Shown here: one piece after another, positions 9,771-20,159 of the stretch | How positions within the stretch are numbered: position 1 is the stretch's first letter | Layout: each line of letters opens with the position of its first letter | DNA from: Aphrocallistes beatrix | Lineage: Eukaryota > Porifera > Hexactinellida > Sceptrulophora > Aphrocallistidae | Assembly (NCBI GenBank): GCA_963281255.1 | Contig: OY725505.1 | Coordinates: 2,604,001-2,668,000, forward strand | DNA length: 64,000 bases | Reading direction: 5' to 3' | Notes under the pieces: model-generated | Database searches by the model: none | What the model was told of the DNA's origin: nothing | What the model saw: only the letters and a program-made list of their open reading frames with translations | Translations under genes and position numbers: made by a program

Positions 9771-9808
9771 AATCTCATATCAGTTAGCTATATAATCTCG
9801 ACTCATAC
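9771..9808 (+). promoter_or_regulatory. Conserved pre-ATG block of propeller copy 4
   Basis: AATCTCATATCAGTTAGCTA then TATAATCTCGACT immediately before the ATG. Only this ~38 bp is shared with copies 1 and 2; beyond it is R1. Confidence 0.4.
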
Positions 9809-10726
9809 ATGAGCAAACGGGCAGCTGCTCAAGGAGATAATATCGCTAAGAGACGTAAGCCAGCACAAAAGTCAAGAGAAGAATGTTATAAAATAAACCG
9901 TACAGATTACAGACAATTCTCAATAAACTCTTGCGGTTACGTGAAAGCTCTTGCATATAATAATAACTTACTTTTGGTATATTGTGACGTTAATGACCAT
10001 GTTCAACTATTTAAAATTTACACCTTAGAGGGTTTCTTTGTGACTTCATATGAGAATGTAGTGAAGATTGGCTACTCTAAGATCTCAGATCTCAGATTTA
10101 CAAATGATTTCATTCTAGCGTCCTTTCAAAACCTTTGTTTAATCCGAATTAGCGATTATAATATCAAACAAAGACTGGCCTCGGGTTTTTCTTGGAGATT
10201 TCCTGTTGATAGTGATAAATATGGGAATTTCTATGCAATTGAAATGGAAGCCTTCAAAAATTCTAAAATTGAAGTCGTAATATACAGCTTTGATCTTGAA
10301 TTCTTGCGCCTGTTTAATTGTGATTTACGCGATTGCGGTAGTCCTCATTCCCTCTGCATCAAAGAAGATACAATGTATGTTGTATCAAGATTGACTTGTA
10401 GCAGGATTATGACCATGGCCATTTTCAAGATAGACTTAGCAAATGGTAAAATCATGGATAAGAAAAAACTCAACACTGGTAGGCTACAAGACTTAACCTA
10501 TTTCTGCGTGGATGATATGTATAATATATTCATTATTGCTGAGATATTCACAAATATTTGTATATATTATGCGTCAGGAAGAATTCGCTACTATAGGACT
10601 GCTGACTACCTGCAGCGTTATCCTGAGAACTTTAGTGGAGGAATTGCATATGTGGCCAGCTATAACAGCCTCTTTGTATTGACATTTCCTTATATTAAGA
10701 TGTACAGTCTTGCTTTATGCTCTTGA
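9809..10726 (+). CDS. Beta-propeller-like family protein, copy 4 (best intact copy)
   Basis: 305 residues, ATG to TGA, single exon, full-length family C-terminus SLALCS. The N-terminal ~30 residues include the basic KRRKPAQKSR stretch (NLS-like). Then come propeller-like strands: LCLIRISDYN near residue 110, a charged insertion (residues ~145-160) absent from copy 1, SLCIKEDTMYVV near 180, and ICIYYASGRIRYY near 250. It closely resembles copy 1 in the N-terminal third and diverges in the last two-thirds. No catalytic residues were recognised. Role unknown; the NLS-like tail and propeller suggest an intracellular binding protein. Confidence 0.75.
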   Translation: MSKRAAAQGDNIAKRRKPAQKSREECYKINRTDYRQFSINSCGYVKALAYNNNLLLVYCDVNDHVQLFKIYTLEGFFVTSYENVVKIGYSKISDLRFTNDFILASFQNLCLIRISDYNIKQRLASGFSWRFPVDSDKYGNFYAIEMEAFKNSKIEVVIYSFDLEFLRLFNCDLRDCGSPHSLCIKEDTMYVVSRLTCSRIMTMAIFKIDLANGKIMDKKKLNTGRLQDLTYFCVDDMYNIFIIAEIFTNICIYYASGRIRYYRTADYLQRYPENFSGGIAYVASYNSLFVLTFPYIKMYSLALCS

Positions 10727-11219
10727 ACTTTGGATATTACTTAGGGCGCTCAATATGTTCCAGGCCCAACTTTATAATTCGAAAGGCAACTGAAACAATG
10801 TATTTTAAATTCTTTTATTGTATTCGTTAGAGGATTATCTTTACTGGCAATTTGATTTGCTGTGATAATATAATTATTGTGGTTAGCACACACGATTTAT
10901 ACACCCGGTTTACGGTCCTTGTACTTATGGAGAGTTTTAGCTTAATATTTGATGTATTTCAGTTCTGAGCAAACTTGGATTAAAACTAATCTCTCCATTG
11001 AATTCTGCAAATCAAATAACATAGAGATTGACTTCTTTCAACCAAATTAAATGTCATCTAAATTTTTTAAAAAACGAGTGAGAATTTGTCAACAGTGTAA
11101 TTTCAATCACCAGATCTCTCCTACTGTTTATGAGTGTTTCCTCCTGCAAGATCTGTTAATGTTTAAAACAAACCTTTTTGAGATGTTACAGAATAAGAAA
11201 ATCTTGAATATACTTTTAA
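10727..11219. other. Spacer with no supported gene
   Basis: AT-rich. An 88-codon open frame beginning at 11051 runs into the foldback element that starts at 11226 and is not considered a gene. Confidence 0.4.
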
Positions 11220-11225
11220 AGGACT

Positions 11226-11629
11226 GTTGCATAAAAAAATGCCCCCACCATGGATATTCATGTAATATGGGGGGGGCAAAATTTCATGGAGTTAGCGTGA
11301 AAAATTGCCCCCCATGAAAAAATGCCCCCACCATGGATATTCTTGAGTTTAACACTAAATATTGCTGATACTATTTATATACGATACATTTATGAAAGTC
11401 ATTGTTATTACTTCACACGACTAGTTTGTTGATTTGCAATGCTTTAGTAAACGAATAGAAGCCAAATAGCATTCAAAATGTTTTGTATAAGCATTGGCAT
11501 ACTTTAGAATATCCATGGTGGGGGGCATTTTTTCACGGGTGGGCAATTTTTCACGCTAACTCCATGAAATTTTGCCCCCCCCCCCCATATTACATGAATA
11601 TCCATGGTGGGGGCATTTTTTCATGCAAC
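11226..11629. mobile_element. Foldback element with ~120 bp inverted arms
   Basis: 404 bp. The arms begin GTTGCATRAAAAAATGCCCC and contain CCATGGATATTC twice and a long G or C run (11266-11275 and 11573-11585). AGGACT stands on both sides (11220-11225 and 11630-11635), a probable 6 bp target duplication. The partial duplicate of this locus at 17564-17608 lacks the element. No coding capacity. Confidence 0.8.
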
Positions 11630-11685
11630 AGGACTCTAAAATGCGAATAAATAGTAAAATAAAATACATGGATCAATTCGATAAT

Positions 11686-12579
11686 TTAGTTCAGAAATTG
11701 ACTAGGTCTCTTCTGCTTTTGTAAGTGATAGAATAGCTTCTTTCTCTGAACTGACATTTGAGAGGTTAGAACTTGTTCTAGTTCACGGGCTGAGAGAGGA
11801 TCATTATCTCCTCGGATAGAATAACTCCGATGTAAGTGAGCGTCAGTTCCATTCCTGCTAGAATGGTGAGTGAGTCTGGACTGACTAGCAAACCTCTGAG
11901 GACTGTCCACCTGGTAGAGCGGGATTATATTGAATTCCCTGCTGTCTGACTGTCTAGCCGTGTGTCTGAGAGGATAGACAGGTGTTCTCTCCTTCAATCC
12001 GATCGCTTCCCTACCACACGCACTGAGTACGGACGTCTCATCGGAATCTTCTGCTTGTCTGGAGTGAAGAGGGTCGTGGAGGGAGTGAGGAGGGAGAGTT
12101 AGGAGTCTGCCTGGGAACGGATCATACTCCTTAGCTGCAGTGTCCAAATGGACGTTGCGTCTATTCGAGAATTGAAGGTAGGAGGTGTAGAGTGTCCGCT
12201 TACTTTGGTCCTGAATCTGAAACTGCTCAGAATTCAAGGCATTCCCTAGTTCAGTGCTAATTCTGTGATAGACACGGTCAGACCAGTTACGGTAGAGATT
12301 CTCTCTCTTCCTGTTCCTCAGTCGGGAGTTCACTTGGAGCATCTCGTCCACATACTCACTCAGCTCCAGCTCGGAGGTGGCCAGAGGGGAGCAGAGCTGG
12401 GAGCGGGTCTCTTCTTGCTCGGGGTCTGGCAGTGCTTGTCTATTCCTGGAGGGAGTCCGGCCGAAGAATTCGTTAATCGCGCCAGAGGAGAGATAATGAG
12501 AATGCCTGTCAGGTCTTGGAAAGAGATGGAGTGGAACTGAGTGAAGATGCTCACATTGTTTCCTCTCTACTGATGTCAT
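11686..12579 (-). CDS. FAM228-like protein
   Basis: 297 residues, from an ATG at 12579 (MTSVERK) to a TAA at 11686-11688. Upstream in-frame codons belong to a short 5' UTR intron: donor AAAG/GTGAGG after 12730, acceptor ATATAG before 12581, 148 bp. The recognisable core is residues ~95-155: LYRNW, then VYHRI, NSEQF, RTLYTSYLQ and a terminal EYDPF. This spacing matches the conserved segment of the vertebrate FAM228 family as I remember it; the biochemical role of that family is not established. Codon use is less AT-biased than neighbouring lineage-specific genes, consistent with an old conserved gene. A truncated duplicate of its 3' half is at 17564-18509. Confidence 0.65.
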   Translation of the reverse strand: MTSVERKQCEHLHSVPLHLFPRPDRHSHYLSSGAINEFFGRTPSRNRQALPDPEQEETRSQLCSPLATSELELSEYVDEMLQVNSRLRNRKRENLYRNWSDRVYHRISTELGNALNSEQFQIQDQSKRTLYTSYLQFSNRRNVHLDTAAKEYDPFPGRLLTLPPHSLHDPLHSRQAEDSDETSVLSACGREAIGLKERTPVYPLRHTARQSDSREFNIIPLYQVDSPQRFASQSRLTHHSSRNGTDAHLHRSYSIRGDNDPLSARELEQVLTSQMSVQRKKLFYHLQKQKRPSQFLN

Positions 12580-12730
12580 TGCTATATTGTGACAATATTC
12601 GAATAGAGAAATTATTTGTCTCAAATAGAGTAAATAAATATCGTAGCGAGTAAATAATACGTACCACGAATATTTTCGGGTGGGGCAAGTCCTCCAGGCT
12701 CCGCTCGCTCTTGCTTCTCCGCCCCTCACC

Positions 12731-12800
12731 TTTACAACAAAACCGAGAACTGTTTATGTCTGTGGTCATAGAGGAATTTAACCTCAAAATTGTGGAAAAA
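12731..12800 (-). other. Probable non-coding first exon of the FAM228-like gene
   Basis: Ends at a good donor (GTAAAG/GTGAGG, 12730/12729) facing the acceptor two bases before the ATG. The 5' limit is unknown. Inferred from splice signals only. Confidence 0.35.
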
Positions 12801-13964
12801 AGTTCAGGTTCGGAAATCTAATGAACACTCATTGTACAAATGAAATTCATAATGAAGGTATCACTATCGGACATTCGAAGATTCGTGCATAGAAATTCGC
12901 AATAACGGATTTAGATGGAACAATTTCTCTATACTCATATAAAGCTTGTCAAATACATTTTCTTAATTAATTAACATCCTTGTATGGTAACGTCTGGTAT
13001 AAGGGAATTATTTGTGGTTCGCTGAATCACTGCTAAAGTAATTACCATTCTGGCTAAGCAACCGCTACTGTAAATCGATTATTTGTGAGAGTTAGCATTA
13101 CTGAGTCTGAGCTAGGCCATTTTTAACGGTTTATTTATGATTTTGGATGTCTAGATTCTGGTTTCTGGATATCAAAAGTAAGTTTTGAGGTTTTTATTTT
13201 TGTAGAATTAACGAAATTATACTATGGAAAGTGCCACATCTTGTTCTTATACATAATACGTGGATATTTAATTGTTAAATGAGAGTTGTATTTTCCGACT
13301 GCATACCTTATTATCAACAATTACGATGGCTTTGTTCGTTGAAGAATAATTTAGGAATTATTATTGTTTCATCACCTTTAAATAATACAACTAATAATTC
13401 GTTTGAATAGATGTATGCATGCATAGGGGTTTAGTAGGTTTAGGAGTTCAGAATGCCCAAACCTGCACAGAGTCAGGAATCTCGAAAGTGCGAACAAACA
13501 GACCGATTAAACGATAAGAACATTTTTGATCTAGAAGTTAATTGGAGACGCGAATGATACGCACCTGACAAACCAAAGGGAATAAAGTATCCACCTAATT
13601 CTCGGTACTATGAAAAAAACGCAAGAAGGCTGGTACATTCGTGGAAGAGGCTCCAGTAAGTTCTGACCTCAGACGAAAATGTCGACTCATCATGGTGAGA
13701 TTGTCCTCATGAGAGAAAACCAATTGTTGTAATGAAAAACATTAGCCTGTGTAACTAAGTATCTTCTAATATGCGTCAAACAGTTCCCTCGTAAGGTTCT
13801 CTGTAAAGATACACAATGGGGAATTTCCCCAACGACGATAAAGCTGCCCAAATATGAATTCTCGGACTATATTAGACAATAATTCTCAATAATTATTGGC
13901 TAGACTGTACACATTAATCGAGTTTTAATAGTAAGGATTATTCAGTATCAACCTTAATAAGTAA
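12801..13964. other. Intergenic, with a small R1 scrap
   Basis: AT-rich spacer. 13640-13698 is an R1 fragment (GGCTCCAGTAAGTTCTGACC to GTCGACTCATCATGG). No gene seen otherwise. Confidence 0.5.
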
Positions 13965-14461
13965 CAACAAATATCGACTGAGACCTTTAATAACAATAAC
14001 ATAAACAAAATAATCATATTTGTTAGAACAATTGTAAACAATAATTAGGATTATAAGAGTATACAAACAAATGCCAGAATTAGAAATGGCAATACCATTT
14101 GGAGACTTGAATTCTCCTTTCCCGTTCCCTTCCCTTCCAATGGTGTGGAGGAGCTCCCCAGAGTTTGAGAGTATCTTGATGTCATGGTGTACCAAGTCAC
14201 TAACGAGGATATTCTGTTCACAATCCAGACAGAAGAAAAAAGGATTCCATACCAAACATCCTTGATCTTCTCCCTGAGACACGCAGGAGGAAAGGAGGTC
14301 TCCACTTCTGGAGAAGAAGTGGATGCAGTTGGGACTCCTGTCTAGTACCACCACTTTATCTGTCGTTAGTTTCACGTCTTGAGGGTGAGATAGCGATCCT
14401 TGTCCGATAGTCTGTTCGTATTGTAGGAGGTTAGAGAACACGGATACTCTGTGGTTCCATT
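13965..14461 (-). pseudogene. NHL-repeat protein fragment 1
   Basis: The minus-strand frame carries about two and a half NHL blades: TIGQGSLSHPQDV, VVLDRSPNCIHFFSRSG, FCLDCEQNILVSD, then GEFKSPNGIAIS. It then runs out into AT-rich sequence at ~14065. There is no ATG start (an apparent one at 14441 is GTG) and no coiled coil or RING upstream. NHL repeats form beta-propellers, often at the C-terminus of TRIM-like proteins. This piece is internal, so a relic is the best reading. It is duplicated at 14810-15215. Confidence 0.65.
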
Positions 14462-14809
14462 GCTCTTATTAGCACACTTTAAATTGAAATAAACCACCCA
14501 ACCACACTTTGTGGAAATTAAAATATTTCAAATGAAAACCAAGTTGATAAGAGAGTGGAGGTGTGAATGAGAGAGTTTGTTATAAACAAGAAGGTTATGT
14601 TAGTTCAAAATAAAAAATGTTCATATTAAGCGGATTCATAATAAGGCGAACCTGACTGTATATCAATATGTGCATAGGTATACTTTCATAATTTCACATA
14701 TTATATGAGTGTCTAAATATAGTACATGTTCAATTCACACCTCTAGTTGTTGTTTTAATGGAGGTGAATTATTGATTTGTTGATTTGAATTATTAATATT
14801 ATTATTCAG

Positions 14810-15215
14810 TATCAACCTTAAAAAGTAACAACAAATATAGACTGAGAACTTTAATACAATAACATAAACAAAATAATCATATTTGTTAGAACAATTGCAA
14901 ACAATAATTAGGATTCCAAGACAATATAAGCAAAATGCCAGATTTAGAAGTGGTCATACCAAATGTCCCGTTCCCTTTCCTTTAAATGGTGTGGAGGAAC
15001 TCCCCGGAATTTAAGAGTGTCTTGATGGCATGGTGTCCCCAGTCACTAACGAGGACATTCTGTTCACAATCCAGACAGAAGAAATCAGGATTCCATACCA
15101 AACATCCCTGATCTTCTCCATGAGACACGCAGGAGGTAAGGAGGTCTTCACTTCTGGAGAAGAAGTGGATGCAGTTGGGACTCCTGTCTAGTACCACCAT
15201 TTTATCTGTCGTTAG
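14810..15215 (-). pseudogene. NHL-repeat protein fragment 2, duplicate of fragment 1
   Basis: Same downstream flank (CAACAAATATMGACTGAGA, then TTTGTTAGAACAATT) and same blades (DKMVVLDRSPNCIHFFSRSE, FCLDCEQNVLVSDWG) as 13965-14461. The first strand is lost and a stop follows the LHTI motif. Similarity outside the coding part shows segmental duplication rather than retroposition. Confidence 0.65.
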
Positions 15216-15279
15216 ATTGCTGAAACCGAACCGACCTGTATATTGGGGCGTAGCTTCCTCAAGAGATTTGGTACAATTG

Positions 15280-15627
15280 AATTCGACAGGGAAATTAGGT
15301 TCGCCTGGGAGAAGTATGGAAAACGCCGATATCAAGTAAAATACATTAAAGGGAAAATAATGTTGCGACAGATTGCCTGTCAAGATTACACTCAAAAACC
15401 GATGAAGGTATCAACGACGAAATTGAACACTTCGAAAGACACCTCTATTCTATCCCAGACGATGAGGCTAACCTGGTTCAAAGGCTGAAACATGCACAGG
15501 AAGCCGATGAAGTGGTAAGGGCTGCATCGAATCTGATCAGAGAGAAGGGAGCTATTTCAGAGGGGCAGTTCAAGAAAAACTTTAGCATGGCGATTACCCA
15601 TGGGTTCCTTGCATTGGGCGAAAAATA
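15280..15627 (+). pseudogene. Ty3/gypsy-type pol relic (end of RNase H onward)
   Basis: In two plus-strand frames joined by a one-base slip near 15355, the translation reads RRYQVKYIKGK, then NNVATDCLSRL. This corresponds to the conserved Y-x-V-x-Y-x-x-G-K-x-N-x-x-A-D-x-L-S-R end of the RNase H domain of Ty3/gypsy polyproteins. About 70 more residues follow (PDDEANLVQRL, then EKGAISEGQF) to a TAA at 15625-15627. No LTRs or integrase were found nearby. A short dead fragment. Confidence 0.55.
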
Positions 15628-15714
15628 ACCTATATATAGACGGCTATGACAAAACCTGGACAATTTTTCTGAAAAAAATTGGAATTTCGTAGACATCTTA
15701 TATTCATCTGATTC

Positions 15715-15768
15715 TAATTATAAAATCTGATATCATTTAGCTAATAATATCACTAAATACCAGCATAC
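15715..15768 (+). promoter_or_regulatory. Degraded pre-ATG block of propeller copy 5
   Basis: CTGATATCATTTAGCTAATA then ATCACTAAATACCAGCATAC: recognisable but altered version of the family upstream block. Confidence 0.3.
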
Positions 15769-16684
15769 ATGAGCAAACGGGCAACTACTCAAGGAGATAA
15801 TATCGCTAAAAGACGCAAACCAGCACAAAAGTCAAGAAAAGAATGTTATAAAATAGAAAGTATACCTTACATACAATTCTCAGGGGAGTCTGGAGGTTGG
15901 TGGTACTCAGGGAAAGCTCTCGCATGTAATAATAACTTACTTTTGCCATCTTGTACAGATATCTTTAGTAACCATATTCTGCTACTTCAATTTTACACCT
16001 TAGAACTAAGGCTTCTTTGTGACTTAATGTAAGATTGTAGTGGACGCTTACGTCAATGTTTTTGGCTCAGATCTCAGATTTACAAATGATTTCATCCTAC
16101 CATCCTTGAACGAATTTTGTTTCATGCGAATAAGCGATTTTAATATCAAATTTAAAAAGATCCTTTTTAGGAGGTGTCTTGTCAGATGTCTTCTGGATAG
16201 TGATGACTATGGAAATTTCATGCGATTGAAGAATATTATTCTGAATATAAAATCGGAATATACAGCTTTGATTTTGAGTTCTTGAAATTGTTCAATAATG
16301 ATTTACACAATTGCGGTAGTCCTCTTTCCCTCTGCATCAAAGAAGATACAATGTTTGTTGTAACAAGGCTTAAAGATATCAGTCTGACCCTTTTCAAGTT
16401 AGACTTAAGAAATGGTAAAATAATGAATGCGAAAAAACTGAATACTCGTAGACTCGTGAATCAATCCATCTCTGCGTGGATGATATGTATAATATACTCA
16501 TTAGTGATGAAGATTTAACACATATTTGTATCTATTATGCGTCAGGAATAATTCGCTATTTTTCTATTGAGAAGCTGGAGAGTACAATATGTCAAGGTAT
16601 CGCATATGTGGCCAATTGTAACAGCATCTCTGTATTGATGCATCCCCATTCTATTAGGATGTATAATATTGCTTTGTTATTGTG
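15769..16684 (+). pseudogene. Propeller-like family, copy 5, frameshifted
   Basis: Family ATG and basic N-terminus intact (MSKRATTQ, KRRKPAQKSRK). The reading frame then changes at about 16020 (with a stop at 16024-16034), again near 16215-16280 and again near 16470. Collinear pieces are 15769-16032, 16040-16285, 16282-16518 and 16476-16684. All family landmarks (SLCIKEDTMFVV, IYYASG) can be followed across the breaks. Clearly decayed. Confidence 0.85.
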
Positions 16685-16812
16685 AATCCAAATACTTAAG
16701 TATTTTATCTCAGTCGACTTTGGAATTTATATGCATGATGTAATTAATCTATTTTTTTAATCAAATTGCTGTATACTATAGTACTTGTACATATATATTT
16801 CTTCAGTATTTA

Positions 16813-16945
16813 TTTCTGTAACGGATTGATTGAAGAAACTGCTATTCACAGAAAGCTCATTCTTGGTACACCGGAGTATTTTGTCACTGGCTCGAGCAGT
16901 TCAGGTCTCAGACGAAAATGTCAACTCATCACTTAATTGTGATGT
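16813..16945 (+). repeat. R1 repeat, degraded 5' part
   Basis: CTGTAACGGATTGATTGAAG start and CAGACGAAAATGTCAACTCA are recognisable; the rest has drifted or is lost. Confidence 0.6.
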
Positions 16946-17205
16946 CGTTTTCACCTTCAGGTATATTATAACAGCAACTACGCTTAAGCTGAAAATAATC
17001 CCCTTAAGACTATCAGATTCAGTAGCTTTGTGTGAAAGTATATTTTTAGCACACTGTGAGTTTTGCTATCCTTAATGTGGGTCACTTGGGCCCTATGCCA
17101 TAGTTATTACGTCATCAATAATCAAATTTATTGACTATTATGTTGATAACTCGAGATATACATATCGAGGCAACAACCGCTAAAATAGACATATACTATG
17201 TACAT

Positions 17206-17393
17206 CAAGGTATTATTTAGGAGCGCGAGACGCTCCTTTAGGCGTATGATTTTAAGCCTCAAAGTGTTTAGGAGCGTGAAAATCCAGAATAATACTCAAT
17301 TTACCCTTATGATGTTATTTATCGATTTAGGCGTATGAAAATTTAGAAGTTTGAAATTAGGAGCGTATTTCTAGAGGGCTGTATAATACCCTG
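17206..17393. mobile_element. hAT-like MITE
   Basis: 188 bp with ends CAAGGTATTAT and ATAATACCCTG and an exact 8 bp duplication ATGTACAT (17198-17205 and 17394-17401). The interior carries TTAGGAGCG several times in both directions. Confidence 0.85.
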
Positions 17394-17563
17394 ATGTACA
17401 TGTATAATGACAATATCTACACTGTTCTTCCATTTTGATTGAAAGGCTTACTCATCATGGGTGATGACGTCATTGCCATCTTTCTTTTATTTTGAATTTA
17501 AAACCTGCCAATTTAAACTATCCATGGATTAGTGAAGGTAATCAAATACGATATCATGAAAGA

Positions 17564-18509
17564 GATTGAGTATACTTTTAAAGGACTGACATTTGAGAGG
17601 TTAGAACTTGGGTGACCCATAAGTTCTGTTTCAAGCTTCATTAGGTATAAAATTTATTATACTCGAACTATCTTAGTTATTATGGTCCTTAGAGATTGTA
17701 ATTCGAATATTTTCAATGATTTTAAAAGATTTTTCGATTCTATGACTTAGAAATGTGTTTTGTATGGTGAGTTTTGAGAAAAAAAAAATGTCCTGGTACG
17801 CAGCGAAAATCGTGAATCAGGGCCCACTGCTTTTCAAGTTATCTTCTCAGAGTCTTCAAATTCTAGGAAAAATTAGCTCACACATTTTCCTCGAACACCC
17901 TAAATTTGTAGAGATATAAGATGTTCAGATCAGTGCATTTTGAAGATCAGTTGTTTCAGATTTTTTTGTGATGTGAAAAAATTTGCCATTTGGGGAATTT
18001 TGCAAAATGTACCTAATTTGAACTGCGACTGAATAACTTTTTCTCGTTTCTGATAACGAACTCAGTGGATTTATGAAATATTTCTATGGCGAATGAAAGG
18101 TACCTAGTGCTAAATCGTCATGGGACATCGATTATGAAGACATTTTCTACAGAAGCAGTGGGCCCTGATTCGCGATTTTCGCTGCGTGCCAGGACAATTT
18201 TTTTTCTCAAAACTCACCATACATAACACATTTCTAAGTCATAGAATCGAAAAATCTGTTAAAATCATTGAAAATATTCGAATTACAATCTCTAAGGACC
18301 ATAATAACTAAGATCGTTTGAGTATAATAAATTTTATACCTAATGAAGCTTGTAACAGAACTTATGGGTCACCCTGTAGTTCACCGGCTGAGAGAGGATC
18401 ATTATCTCCTCGGATTGAATAATTCCGATGTAAGTGAGCGTCAGTTCCATTCCTGCTAGAATGGTGAGTGAGTCTGGACTGACTAGCAAACCTCTGAGGA
18501 CTGTGCGGG
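17564..18509 (-). pseudogene. Partial duplicate of the FAM228-like 3' region, split by a foldback element
   Basis: 17564-17608 and 18375-18509 together match 11197-11225 joined to ~11748-11905, i.e. the sequence around the FAM228-like 3' end without the 11226-11629 foldback and without the last ~60 coding bases. The coding remnant (RFASQSRLTHHSSRNGTDA) is nearly identical to the parent, so duplication is fairly recent. There is no start or promoter. Confidence 0.8.
17609..18374. mobile_element. 766 bp foldback element with ~225 bp arms
   Basis: Ends GGGTGACCCATAAGTTCTG and its near-complement. Arms run 17609-~17834 and ~18151-18374 with few mismatches (both contain CAGGGCCCACTGCTT or its complement). 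The ~315 bp centre has no open frame. It disrupts the FAM228-like duplicate, and the parent locus supplies the empty site. Terminal sequence resembles mariner ends, but no TA duplication is clear. Confidence 0.8.
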
Positions 18510-19262
18510 ATCCTATTAAGCGGAGTCAATTGTAGTTTTATTTTACAACATTGGTAATAGCATACGATATCCAACAGTCCCGTTTTGGGAGACATCCCGA
18601 TTTTTTGCCTTTTAATTTTCACGAGTGTCCCGTTTTTACATGGTATTTTTCCATTATGTTCTGATTTTTTTATTCCATTTAAAAAAATTGGGCTTTGCAT
18701 CAGGCCTTCATCTGGGTGCGCAATGCGCAACCAGAAATGCGTAATGAAGGTGCACGAAAATATTGTTGGTGAGCATAACGTATTACTCGAATCAGTCCCA
18801 GAAATGGTGTGAAGACATCATTTCTTCATATTATACTCGTGTAAATATAAACAATTCTAAGTAAATAATGCTACTATGAATAAATTTACGAATCTCTTCT
18901 ACGCGGAGACTTCGCCCACATTAAAAATACACGGTGCAAAAACTCTAAATATGTATTCCTACTGTCGTGGACTCCTGGCAGTGCAACCCATTGGACAGCT
19001 ATCCTTGTTAACATCGAGATGTGAGCTAGAGTCAAAAATTTTGAGATGGTGCGCCTAATTTAGCAAGTGCACTATGAGACTAGATGTCTAGGGTGCGCGG
19101 TTGAAGACTCGCACTTTTGGGTGCGCATATTTTTTTATATTTTCCCATTTACTATATATCAAGTTTATAATATCTCTACCACTGCTAAACAATTTAGACA
19201 CATTTATTAGAGAATATATAGAAGCAACACTATTACAAACTAAAATATAGCAAATATAATAG
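18510..19262. other. Spacer of MITE remnants
   Basis: 18510-18535 is the end of the TA-type MITE (CCTATTAAGCGGAGTC). 18566-18670 is an inverted piece of the MITE family seen intact at 45399-45614 (CAGTCCCGTTTTGGGAGACA). No gene supported to 19262. Confidence 0.5.
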
Positions 19263-20159
19263 TTAATTGCAGTTAATATCAACAGAACGACCGTAGCATT
19301 CTGCATCTTCGACTTCTCTACAGTAGTCGCCACAACCTATACCAGAATCGTCTGAATAATAGTAGACTATGTCGTCTGGGATGGCTTGTTCTGTATAACA
19401 TTTTCCAATGCATCTCTTGGATTCGAACGCATATACACACTCATGATCTCCGTAATAAGATGTGCAATCGATGCAAGACTTGCTATGAGTGCTGCAAAAT
19501 GCTATTCGTTCCCCCTTAATACCCAGGACAAATAATGTTGCGAAAACGATCAGTGAAATTAAACACCCGAAAATGACTATCACTGTTAGTATGAACATTA
19601 TGAGTGAATAAATCCGAGTGCTTTTAATAGCAGAATGACCCTTTTCTGATATGATTTGAATCTTCTGTCCAGCTACATACACAAATGCCATTTCTAAATT
19701 AGTATTTTTATCCTTGACAGTTACATTAGTCTCGTTAACCTGTGTTACTGAAGCTATTGTACTCAGTATTTTCCCCATTTTGACTGGTGGCTCTTTTAAC
19801 AATTTTGGAAGGGATTTCCTGATGACATGGATGTGCTGAGTAGATACAAACAGCCATGGAAGCATTAGAAATAATGAAATGAGCGCGTAATAAAAATGTA
19901 CGAATGGCCCTGGAATTGAAATAATTAGGAAAACAACAAACACCCACCGCATCCATCTAAAATACCAATATGTAGGTAGATTTTTTTTGTTATTGATATT
20001 TAGTTGTTTTATAAAAAAATTGGTTCTTAAATATGTAGAATCCCTTAAAGATATTCTTTTATCTGGAAACTTAATTTTTAGGCCACGATATTCTTTACCT
20101 TCAATTAAGACGTCTTTATCTTCGAAAGGAACATAATCTTGAGTATTCACTGTTGCCAT
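19263..20159 (-). CDS. Orphan membrane protein, three TM segments, Cys-rich C-terminal tail
   Basis: 298 residues, ATG at 20159, single exon. Two adjacent hydrophobic segments (~70-87 and 88-106, split by PGP) form a possible hairpin. A third, strong segment is at 184-214. Between them is a ~75-residue polar stretch with beta character and two NxT sequons (NETNVT, residues ~142-147). After TM3 come ~80 residues with ten cysteines (222-297), acidic and Tyr-rich, which could be a disulphide-bonded outer domain. No homologue recognised. Upstream neighbour is the 7TM cluster, in the opposite direction. Likely a real gene, judged by length, a clean ATG and membrane design. Confidence 0.7.
   Translation of the reverse strand: MATVNTQDYVPFEDKDVLIEGKEYRGLKIKFPDKRISLRDSTYLRTNFFIKQLNINNKKNLPTYWYFRWMRWVFVVFLIISIPGPFVHFYYALISLFLMLPWLFVSTQHIHVIRKSLPKLLKEPPVKMGKILSTIASVTQVNETNVTVKDKNTNLEMAFVYVAGQKIQIISEKGHSAIKSTRIYSLIMFILTVIVIFGCLISLIVFATLFVLGIKGERIAFCSTHSKSCIDCTSYYGDHECVYAFESKRCIGKCYTEQAIPDDIVYYYSDDSGIGCGDYCREVEDAECYGRSVDINCN

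Noticed and set aside
11051-11317. 88-codon frame
   Set aside because: Its second half is the arm of the foldback element and the first half has no family resemblance.
12265-12554. Frames on both strands overlapping the FAM228-like gene
   Set aside because: Shadows of a GC-richer coding exon; no homology-like features.
12580-12729. N-terminal 50-codon extension of the FAM228-like frame
   Set aside because: Starts with GTG, matches nothing, and is bounded by a donor and an acceptor, so it is read as a 5' UTR intron.
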